A DNA stretch of 64,000 bases from NCBI GenBank assembly GCA_963803155.1, contig CAWDMN010000105.1, forward strand, positions 28,764 to 92,763, written 5' to 3'. Each line of letters starts with the position of its first letter. Positions within the stretch are counted from its first letter, which is position 1. Made by a program: the position numbers and the translations under genes. The notes below the pieces were generated by a model, which was not told the DNA's origin, made no database searches, and saw only the letters and a program-made list of their open reading frames with translations. Shown piece by piece: positions 41,185 to 48,276 of this stretch. Source of the stretch: CAWDMN01 sp963803155. Its GTDB lineage: Bacteria > Acidobacteriota > Terriglobia > Versatilivoradales > Versatilivoraceae.

Positions 41185-42072
41185 ATGCATAATCCCTCCC
41201 GCCGCGATTTGATAAAAGCCGGCATTGCCCTCGCGAGTGGCGTGACCGCTAGTGTTTTAGAAAGTCCTCTCTGCGCTGGACCTCTCTCCAACCCCGCACT
41301 TGGCGGTCAAAATTTTAAGCTCGGCTTGGTTACGTACAATTTGGCCAAAGATTGGGATATTGCGGCCATCCTCAAGAATTGCGAAGAGACTGGTTTTGAA
41401 GCGGTGGAGCTGCGCACTACGCACAAACATGGCGTGGAGCCCGGACTCTCCAAGGAACAGAGACGGGAGGTCAAAAAACAGTTTGAAGGCCGCAAGGTGC
41501 GTTTACTGAGCTTGGGAACCACCTGTGAATACCATTCCCCGGATCTTACCGCCGTGCGGAAAAATATCGAGGAGACTAAGCGGTTTGTAGAATTAGCCAG
41601 GGATGTGGGCGCCTTGGGGGTCAAAGTCAGGCCCAATGGCATTCCCAAAGAAGTTCGGGAAGAAAAAACCGAAGATCAAATCGGCAAGGCGCTTCAGGAA
41701 TGCGGGCAGGCTGCCGGGAATTTTGGGGTGGAGATCTGGCTGGAGGTGCATGGCCAGGATTCAAATCTACCTCGCCGGATCCATAAAATGGTGGAAGCTG
41801 CCGATTCCCCCCACGTGGGAATTTGTTGGAATTGCAATCCGGAGGATCTGGAGAACGGGTCGATAGGAAAAAATTTCGAGTTGTTGAAACCCTGGTTGCG
41901 CAGCTCTCATATTAATGAATTATGGAATGAAAAATATCCGTGGCGTGACCTTTTCGCACTCATGAAAACCGCCGGCTACCACCGTTATACATTGGCTGAA
42001 ATCCCCGAGACGTCCGATCCGATCAGGTTGATGCATTATTACCGAGCACTTTGGCGATCTTTGCAGATCTGA
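41185..42072 (+). CDS. Tat-exported sugar phosphate isomerase/epimerase-type TIM-barrel protein
   Basis: The 295-residue product begins with a twin-arginine leader (SRRDLIKAGIALASGVTASVL), so it is probably exported with a bound metal. The mature part is an AP-endonuclease-2/xylose-isomerase-like TIM barrel with IAAILKNCEETGFEAVELRT, WLEVHGQD, HVGICWNCNPED and SSHINELWNEKYPW motifs that supply Glu, His and Asp metal ligands. It follows the oxidoreductase by 13 bp with its own AAAGGAG ribosome site. Together with two Gfo/Idh/MocA proteins it forms a typical inositol- or keto-sugar-like degradation set, although this is inferred from context. Confidence 0.87.
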   Translation: MHNPSRRDLIKAGIALASGVTASVLESPLCAGPLSNPALGGQNFKLGLVTYNLAKDWDIAAILKNCEETGFEAVELRTTHKHGVEPGLSKEQRREVKKQFEGRKVRLLSLGTTCEYHSPDLTAVRKNIEETKRFVELARDVGALGVKVRPNGIPKEVREEKTEDQIGKALQECGQAAGNFGVEIWLEVHGQDSNLPRRIHKMVEAADSPHVGICWNCNPEDLENGSIGKNFELLKPWLRSSHINELWNEKYPWRDLFALMKTAGYHRYTLAEIPETSDPIRLMHYYRALWRSLQI

Positions 42073-42527
42073 AGCGCAGCCTCGCGGCGGTTAGTGGCAG
42101 CGGTCAGTAGTCAGTAGACAAACTTTAGCCACTGGGAGGAAGTTACTTCTCCTTTTCAGACCCCTGAATCCTAATCCCTAGCCACTGACACAAAGAAACC
42201 GCGGATCACAATAACTGGACTCCTTTACACACGAGCTAGATCTTCAAGATGGCTGGCGAGACTTCGTTTCAGTCTATAGATACTTACCGATTCCCATTCC
42301 AAAACTTGACTCAGAGTCGTCGACTTTTGCGGCTCAAACAAACTAACAGGTTTGGAAAGATGAGACGAACTCCTCATCTTGAATGAAGAATGTCGGCCAT
42401 AATCCTTACACCTTATTCGATTGACACTCTTGTGAGGATCGGGTATTTTCATGCTTTACAATTCCCGGAAGGGGATGATTTTAAATCACATCTAGGCCTC
42501 TGAGGTCTGGAGAACCATTGCTTCTGC
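42073..42527. other. Intergenic stretch with simple repeats and the KSTTL repeat
   Basis: After the isomerase gene come CAGTAGTCAGTAG-type simple repeats (42102-42118), then the inverted KSTTL repeat copy at 42253-42332. No gene was called here. The promoter of the sigma-factor gene at 42528 should lie at its right end. Confidence 0.4.
42253..42332 (-). repeat. KSTTL coding-like repeat, copy B
   Basis: The reverse strand matches copy A at 40043-40120 over about 80 bp, in opposite orientation, and the pair brackets one oxidoreductase gene and the isomerase gene. On the reverse strand the frame reads PQKSTTLSQVLEWESVSI and continues KRSLASHLEDLARV to a stop. A 75-codon frame (42225-42452) surrounds it. 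Confidence 0.6.
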
Positions 42528-43130
42528 TTGGACACCGCGAAAGTTTCCTCGTCAAAAATAGCCGAAGCCGACGCGATCGCCGGGTGCTTAGCCGGGGACG
42601 CTCGGGCTTTTGAAGCGCTCTACAACCTGCACAAGCGGCGGGTTTATTCTCTATGTCTGCGCATGACGGGAAATGTTTCTGAAGCCGAAGATCTGGCGCA
42701 GGAAGCCTTTATGCAGCTATATCGAAAAATCGGGACTTTCCGCGGCGAATCGGCTTTTTCCACATGGCTGCATCGTCTTACGGTGAATGTCGTGCTGATG
42801 CACATTCGGAAGAAAGGAATAGAGGAGGTGCCGCTCGAGCATGATCAGGAAGATGAGAATTTGGATTTGCCGAAGCGGGAGTATGGAGGGGATGATCTTA
42901 ATTTGCTGGGGGCCGTGGATCGGGTCACGTTGGAGCGTTCCATTGCGGAACTCCCTAAAGGATACCGGATGATCTTTCTGCTGCACGATGTCGAGGGATA
43001 TGAACATAATGAAATCGCGGAAATCGTCGGTTGTTCCATTGGTAATTCCAAATCGCAGCTGCACAAAGCCCGCATGAAATTGCGCGAAATCCTTCAGATT
43101 AAAATGAAGGAGAAAAAAAGTGCGGATTAA
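42528..43130 (+). CDS. ECF-type RNA polymerase sigma factor
   Basis: This 200-residue sigma factor starts with TTG at 42528. Region 2 is AFEALYNLHKRRVYSLCLRMTGNVSEAEDLAQEAFMQLYRKIGTF followed by GESAFSTWLHRLTVNVVLMHIRKK. Region 4 is IAELPKGYRMIFLLHDVEGYEHNEIAEIVGCSIGNSKSQLHKARMKLRE, with the helix-turn-helix at the end. No region 3 is present. The anti-sigma gene follows after 105 bp and an adhesin-like protein after that. This is a second sigma/anti-sigma unit in the window beside the one at 12-14 kb, with a different anti-sigma and target protein. Confidence 0.9.
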   Translation: MDTAKVSSSKIAEADAIAGCLAGDARAFEALYNLHKRRVYSLCLRMTGNVSEAEDLAQEAFMQLYRKIGTFRGESAFSTWLHRLTVNVVLMHIRKKGIEEVPLEHDQEDENLDLPKREYGGDDLNLLGAVDRVTLERSIAELPKGYRMIFLLHDVEGYEHNEIAEIVGCSIGNSKSQLHKARMKLREILQIKMKEKKSAD

Positions 43131-43235
43131 GGCATCAATTTTGAACATAAAGCCATCTAAGAAAAGGTGATGAGGGTAAATTCAAAGATTTCCATTTGCC
43201 CGTCGTTAAATTAAATAGTTGCTGGAATTGATTTT

Positions 43236-43907
43236 ATGAGTTGTGCGATACATAGGGAAAACATTTCCCTGCAAATTGATGAAGAACTCGACCTGAAGTC
43301 TTCGCTGGAATTGAAACAGCATTTGAAATCCTGCCCTGGCTGCCGCCAACTGCGGGATGATCTGCAGATAATCCGGACTGTTTCTTTGGATCCGGAAGAA
43401 TTTGAACCCAATGCTCGGATTTGGACTCAGTTGGAAAGCCAGCTTCGGGACGAAGGGCTAATTAAGCCTCAACGAATTTGGAATTTCTGGCATCGATGGT
43501 TCCCTTCTTGGGAATTTGATGCAACGTTAAAGCCGGCCATGGCTGGTGCGCTAGTCACCTTGGTCCTTGTCTTTTCCGGTTTTTTTGCCTATAAGGTGGC
43601 TTTCCATTCCGGCGTTTCTCCCAACAACGCGGAACAGGTATTATTAGAAGTAGAACGGGCAGAGACCCAATACGCCAAGACGATTCAAGATCTGGAAGGG
43701 ATTTCACGCCAGAGGCTCCAGATGGTCAATCCCAGCGTGGCGAGAATATTTCAAGATAACCTTGCTACCATGGACTACTATTTACAAGAGTGTAAGGAAG
43801 CGGTGAAAAGAGAGCCCAATAGCGGCTTGGCGCAGAAATATTTGCTGGCTGCTTACCAGAAAAAAGTTGAGTTGTTGGAATCTATTGTCAATTCCGATTT
43901 GATGTGA
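43236..43907 (+). CDS. Anti-sigma factor with N-terminal zinc finger
   Basis: The 223-residue protein begins with CAIHRENISLQIDEELDLKSSLELKQHLKSCPGCRQLRDDL, the zf-HC2 pattern of His6 and Cys34/Cys37. A membrane helix near residues 103-122 (AMAGALVTLVLVFSGFFAYK) follows, and a helical extracytoplasmic tail carries repeated Gln/Glu-rich coil (LEVERAETQYAKTIQDLEGISRQRL). It should hold the sigma factor of the preceding gene at the membrane until a signal reaches the outer tail. Its stop overlaps the start of the following DUF4097 gene by four bases, so the three genes form one operon. Confidence 0.83.
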   Translation: MSCAIHRENISLQIDEELDLKSSLELKQHLKSCPGCRQLRDDLQIIRTVSLDPEEFEPNARIWTQLESQLRDEGLIKPQRIWNFWHRWFPSWEFDATLKPAMAGALVTLVLVFSGFFAYKVAFHSGVSPNNAEQVLLEVERAETQYAKTIQDLEGISRQRLQMVNPSVARIFQDNLATMDYYLQECKEAVKREPNSGLAQKYLLAAYQKKVELLESIVNSDLM

Positions 43908-44797
43908 ACATGCAGATGAAAAGGCCGAACCTCCGCACCCTAATGCCAGTATGGGGCTGCATTTGCCTGGCGGGTCTCTATTGGTGTCTTGCTCCGTCAC
44001 CGTGCAATGGTGCGACCCAAACCAACGAAAAATCCTTTCCGGTTTCTTCGAGTCCAAATTTAATTTTAAATAGTCAATCCGGCTGGATTACGATCAAGAG
44101 TTGGCAAAAGTCCGAGATTCGGGTGGTCTATACCCGTTACTCCTCCAATGTGGAGGTGGATTTTGAGCATTCTGCCGGAAAAGTCCGGGTGACTACTCAT
44201 GTGTTGGACAACTTGGCCGATGAGAATGCCGTCAAGGTCGATTATCAGATTTTCACCCCTGAAGAAGCCAACTTGGAAATTCGGACCACTCTTGGCGGAG
44301 TCATCGTCGAACGGATTCAGGGGGAAGTCCGCATCGACGTGGTCAATGCGGTGGTCAAAGTGGTGGGAGTAACCGGCTTCATTAATGCCCGCTCGCTGGG
44401 AAGCAAGCTGGAGATTTTCGAAAGCCGGGGCACCATCCAGACCAGCACGGTTAGCGGCGATATCTTTTTTTCCCGCCTCGGGAGCAGCAGCGTCACCGCC
44501 CAATCCACACTGGGAAACATCCAGTTTGACGGTGCCTTTGTCGCGAGGGGACGTTACCAATTTTCCACCAATGAGGGGAACATCTGGATCCATTGCGGCG
44601 CGCAGGATTCCGTGGAGTGGGACGCTAAAACCCATCGTGGCGTGATTGAAACTGACCTTCCAATTCTATCCAAAAACCACCATTATGCTCCCCGCAGCTT
44701 GGTGGGAAGACAATCCCTGGTGGGAACTCTTAACTCCGGAGAGGCCACCGTCCAGCTATCCACTTTTACGGGCAAAATTTCGATTTCAAAAAAATAA
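43904..44797 (+). CDS. Exported DUF4097-type adhesin-like protein
   Basis: This 297-residue protein starts with GTG at 43904, overlapping the anti-sigma stop (ATGTGA); an ATG two codons further on is an alternative. It has an N-terminal hydrophobic leader (TLMPVWGCICLAGLYWCLAP) and a mature part of repeated short beta strands with GNI/GSK/GTI turns (ARSLGSKLEIFESRGTIQTSTVSGDI, STLGNIQFDGAF), the right-handed beta-helix style of DUF4097. This family is regularly encoded behind sigma/anti-sigma pairs in Acidobacteriota. The role is probably surface-associated; ligand unknown. Confidence 0.75.
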   Translation: MNMQMKRPNLRTLMPVWGCICLAGLYWCLAPSPCNGATQTNEKSFPVSSSPNLILNSQSGWITIKSWQKSEIRVVYTRYSSNVEVDFEHSAGKVRVTTHVLDNLADENAVKVDYQIFTPEEANLEIRTTLGGVIVERIQGEVRIDVVNAVVKVVGVTGFINARSLGSKLEIFESRGTIQTSTVSGDIFFSRLGSSSVTAQSTLGNIQFDGAFVARGRYQFSTNEGNIWIHCGAQDSVEWDAKTHRGVIETDLPILSKNHHYAPRSLVGRQSLVGTLNSGEATVQLSTFTGKISISKK

Positions 44798-44974
44798 CAT
44801 GGCGGGGAGCGATTTAATTGAATCGGATCGCACCCTGTGGACTAGAATTATGGGCAGGCGGCCGGAAGCCAATTTCTAGGTTTCATCAAGCGCAATTTTG
44901 CCGGCAAATTGCCGCTCCGGGCTTTCCATGCCCGATAATCCAAAGTCGCTTCCATTGCCGAAACAGGGGAGAAG

Positions 44975-45484
44975 ATGGATCTTGATAAGAGCAGGCTTTT
45001 CCTGGTCGGTTTTATGGGCGCTGGAAAATCAACCATTGGCCCGATTTTGGCGCGGAGATTGAACTGGACATTCCGCGATTTGGATGAGCAGATCGAAAAA
45101 GAACAGAAATGCACAATTCGAGAAATTTTCCAGTCTCAAGGGGAATCCCGATTCCGCGAGTTGGAGTCGGAAGCACTCCGGCAGACTTCCCTAATAAATT
45201 CCGCGGTTGTGGCATTGGGAGGGGGGGCGTTTTCTTTTTCCCAAAATCGGGAGACGGTTCGGCAGCTGGGGATTTCCATATTCCTTGACTGCCCGCTCGA
45301 TGTGACGTTGGGGCGATGTGTCCTGAATCAAGAGCGCCCTTTGTTTCAGGACAGGGAAAAGGCAAGCGCTCTTTATCAATCCCGACGTCCCTTTTACCTG
45401 ATGAGTGATCTCGTCATTGATACAGGCGAGAAATTTCCCGATCAAATTGTGGAAAATATTTTGGATCAGTTGGGAAGCCTTTGA
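44975..45484 (+). CDS. aroK: Shikimate kinase
   Basis: Shikimate kinase phosphorylates shikimate with ATP in the fifth step of the chorismate pathway. The 169-residue protein has Walker A GFMGAGKSTIG, shikimate-binding Asp in FRDLDEQIEKE, Arg in ESRFRELE, the GGG loop ALGGGAFSF and the LID arginine in NQERPLF. These match the family over its full length, so a complete enzyme is expected in the cytoplasm. Downstream an exported protein gene starts after the stop. It is not surrounded by other aromatic pathway genes. Confidence 0.95.
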   Translation: MDLDKSRLFLVGFMGAGKSTIGPILARRLNWTFRDLDEQIEKEQKCTIREIFQSQGESRFRELESEALRQTSLINSAVVALGGGAFSFSQNRETVRQLGISIFLDCPLDVTLGRCVLNQERPLFQDREKASALYQSRRPFYLMSDLVIDTGEKFPDQIVENILDQLGSL

Positions 45485-45549
45485 TAGTCTTGTCTTGGCG
45501 AGGCTGGATACACCCCTCTAATACCGGGGATTTTTTTGAGGAGACTCGA

Positions 45550-46383
45550 ATGGCAATAATTCAAAATTCCCTAGGTGCGATTAATCCTTGGCCAGGGGGA
45601 GGCATGATTTGCGGTGATTATCGCCGGGCCGCCAAGGCGAGGCTGTTGTGGCTAAAATCCTCATTCCTGGCAGGCTTGTTGTTGTTCTCTCTGTCGAGGG
45701 GGGGATATCTTTTCTCCGCCGATTCCAAGGTCAAGGGAGTCGATACAACACCTTCCTTTACCGGTTCTGACCGTGGGACTTTCAAAATTTTCTCTGACGG
45801 GCAGTTGGTCGGGAAGGAGACCTTTCAGATTTCCGGGGATTCCATGAACTTCAAGGCCAGTGGGGAAACCCTGTTGGTACTGGAGAGAATGAAGGAAAAA
45901 GTCACCTTCAATATCAAAGCGAACTACCAATTTGCCAGGAACTTTGAACCTTTGGCTTACCAAGTCGTTCAGGAAGCTGGTGGAAATATCGTCAAGGCCA
46001 GCGTGAAGTTCAAAGCGGGAGGCTGTGAGGTGGTTTATGAAACAGGCAAGGAAGCCGACCGCCGAACCATTGAGTTGCCACGGGATGTGCTGGTGCTGGA
46101 TGACAATGTTTATCATCATTACATCGTCCTGGCCCGTCGCTATGACTACCTCAAAGGCGGAGATCAGCAGTTTTCCGCATTCATTCCCCAACAGTACTTA
46201 TCTGGCGATGTCACGATTTCCGATAAGGGCACCGAGCCGGTGGATTTTGCTGGAGTGAAAATCATGCTGCAACATTTGTTGGTCGATACGGGGGAATTGC
46301 AGATCGGTCTTTGGGTCGATGCCAATCATGTGCTGAAAAAAATTTCCGTTCCGCAATCGAAGGTGGAAGTCGTACGGGAGTGA
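45550..46383 (+). CDS. Exported protein of unknown function (DUF3108-like layout)
   Basis: The product has 277 residues from the ATG at 45550, preceded by GAGGAG. An N-terminal hydrophobic leader (WLKSSFLAGLLLFSLSRGGYLF) is followed by a beta-rich mature domain: DRGTFKIFSDGQLVGKETFQISG, then NFKASGETLLVLERMKEKVTFNIKANYQF and LGIMLQHLL-like segments. The pattern of alternating strands resembles DUF3108 or LolA-like barrel proteins, but I do not recognise a definite family. It lies between aroK and the M28 peptidase on the same strand and could be cotranscribed with them. Confidence 0.6.
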   Translation: MAIIQNSLGAINPWPGGGMICGDYRRAAKARLLWLKSSFLAGLLLFSLSRGGYLFSADSKVKGVDTTPSFTGSDRGTFKIFSDGQLVGKETFQISGDSMNFKASGETLLVLERMKEKVTFNIKANYQFARNFEPLAYQVVQEAGGNIVKASVKFKAGGCEVVYETGKEADRRTIELPRDVLVLDDNVYHHYIVLARRYDYLKGGDQQFSAFIPQQYLSGDVTISDKGTEPVDFAGVKIMLQHLLVDTGELQIGLWVDANHVLKKISVPQSKVEVVRE

Positions 46384-46691
46384 CTCTGAATACATTGACA
46401 ACCGATAGCAGCGGAATTGAGTCCTGTTCCGGAAGGGAAATGAATTGCGGAGATCCGGGAACATACAGGGCCTGGATCTGGATGAAGCGTATCCGCATAC
46501 GGCATGGAAGTCTTCCGGCCCAAAATCCGATCAGGGCTTTCCCCTCGCTGCATTTCACCGCGGCTTCAAGTCTCTTTCCTCAGTTCGTGGTGTCACTCTA
46601 ATTGGGCAAGCCTGGCATAAATTCTTTCATTTTTATTTTGGCGGTAATCAATTTAATGGATATTTTTCATGGAATGATGCGATGGACAGGC

Positions 46692-47588
46692 ATGAAGTGG
46701 GCATTTCTTCTTGTGTGTTGCGGTGGTTTCTCGATCGGCGCTCCGGTCAAAACTCAGCCGATTAAGCCTGCGATTATAGATGGTAATCTTGCCCTTGGCC
46801 ACGTGGAAAAATTAGTGGCTTTTGGCCCCCATCCTCCCGGTTCTTCCGCCATGGCTCGAGTGCAGGAGTACTTGATTGCCCAACTCAAGACTCTTGGCCT
46901 TGCAGTGGAGGCACAGGATTTTTTGGCCTCCACTCCACTCGGCCCAGTGAGCATGAAAAATATCTCCACCAAAATTCCAGGCCGCAGCGAGCAGATGGTC
47001 GTTATTGGAAGTCACTATGACACCAAGTTAATGCAGGGAAGTTATTTTGTGGGAGCCAACGACGGAGGTTCCAGCACCGGTCTGTTGTTGGAAATTGCCC
47101 GCGTCCTCGCTCAGCGCAAGGGAGGGTGCACGGTTTGGGTGGTTTTTTTTGATGGGGAAGAAGCCCTGAAGGAGTGGTCCCAATCCGACAGCCTGTATGG
47201 GAGCCGCTCCTTTGCCAATTTGCTGCGGGCCAAGGGACTGACGGGGAAGACGAAAGCCATGATCCTGCTGGACATGGTGGGCGACAAAGACTTGGTACTC
47301 GAGCGCGATTATTCTTCCACCTCCTGGCTGGTTGATTTGATGCGGCAATCCGCCCAAGAATTAGGCTACGGGAGTCATGTGTCGACGGTGCAGAAAGCGA
47401 TGGACGACGATCACATTCCCTTTCTCCAGGCGGGGATACCAGCCGTGGATTTAATCGACTTCGATTACGGCATTAATAATCTATATTGGCACACTTCTAA
47501 CGATACGATCGACAAAATCAGCCCGCGCAGCTTGAAAATCACGGGCGACATTGTCCTGCGCATGTTGGAAAAACTCTGCGGAAAATAA
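46692..47588 (+). CDS. Exported M28-family metallopeptidase (glutaminyl cyclase-like)
   Basis: From the ATG at 46692 the protein has a signal peptide (MKWAFLLVCCGGFSIGAP) and about 298 residues. Upstream in-frame starts at 46602 (TTG) and 46656 (ATG) would only extend a hydrophobic lead. The M28 zinc ligands are visible in IGSHYDTK, GANDGGSSTGLLL, VFFDGEEAL, LLDMVGDKDL and WHTSNDTIDKIS. The GEE after FFD matches the catalytic Glu pair. Members include aminopeptidases and glutaminyl-peptide cyclotransferases; the late WHTSNDTIDK motif favours the cyclase-like branch. It acts in the periplasm or outside. Confidence 0.88.
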   Translation: MKWAFLLVCCGGFSIGAPVKTQPIKPAIIDGNLALGHVEKLVAFGPHPPGSSAMARVQEYLIAQLKTLGLAVEAQDFLASTPLGPVSMKNISTKIPGRSEQMVVIGSHYDTKLMQGSYFVGANDGGSSTGLLLEIARVLAQRKGGCTVWVVFFDGEEALKEWSQSDSLYGSRSFANLLRAKGLTGKTKAMILLDMVGDKDLVLERDYSSTSWLVDLMRQSAQELGYGSHVSTVQKAMDDDHIPFLQAGIPAVDLIDFDYGINNLYWHTSNDTIDKISPRSLKITGDIVLRMLEKLCGK

Positions 47589-47611
47589 GAAAATCGAGCC
47601 GGTGTATTCTG

Positions 47612-48070
47612 TTACTTCTTGGGGGCCCACAATACGTTAATGATCACCCATTTTCCTTGAATTTTGCCCATTTGAAGGTAATCCATGTAATCGGTGGAAT
47701 CGACTTTTGCGCTGGCTATGTTCTTATAAACATCAAATATTTTTACGTCCCACTTCATCCCAATAATTCTGGTGTGACGAGTATTGGACACCAATTGGCT
47801 CTTTGTCATGTTTTGAATCCGCGACGCTTCAATCATTCTCTTGACTAAATCTTGGTGAAGGCTGCGATTCATCCTCGCGGCATCCCCCTCATACCATCCT
47901 TCAATGTAATCAAGCGCTGTCTGCTGAATGGCATCCAAATCGACTTTTAGGATTTCACCTTTTCCTGCAGCGGACCTAGCTGACGAGGTTTGTGCTAAGA
48001 GTAGGATTGGGTGACTTCCGGCTAGAATCATTCCAAGCATAAATAGACAATGGAGAACACGGTTTTTCAC
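47612..48070 (-). CDS. Exported NTF2-like/lumazine-binding-type protein
   Basis: The 152-residue protein has a signal peptide (MKNRVLHCLFMLGMILAGSHPILLLAQT) and a mature cone-like fold segment LDAIQQTALDYIEGWYEGDAARMNRSLHQDLVKRM, typical of SnoaL/DUF4440 or lumazine-binding-type NTF2-like proteins, followed by strand segments ending in KWVIINVLWAPKK. Its helical pocket often binds small ligands in related proteins, but no catalytic residue can be assigned. It is convergent with the peptidase gene and lies downstream of PBP1C on the minus strand, with a 206-bp gap. Confidence 0.7.
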   Translation of the reverse strand: MKNRVLHCLFMLGMILAGSHPILLLAQTSSARSAAGKGEILKVDLDAIQQTALDYIEGWYEGDAARMNRSLHQDLVKRMIEASRIQNMTKSQLVSNTRHTRIIGMKWDVKIFDVYKNIASAKVDSTDYMDYLQMGKIQGKWVIINVLWAPKK

Positions 48071-48276
48071 AAATATACTCCTGATTTGAAATTAAGAATT
48101 CTTGTGGGGTTCCCCGCCTCAGTTGAGCGCCGTTGATCTGACCCATCCGATGATAAATGGTAAATGAATAATCGAAAATAGCAAAGGTGAGAACTTTCGA
48201 AAGCGTCAAGCCTTTCGATGGGCTGTTGCCCGTACTCTGCTTCTTTGATTTGAAGCGGAATCTCACCAGGGACAAG

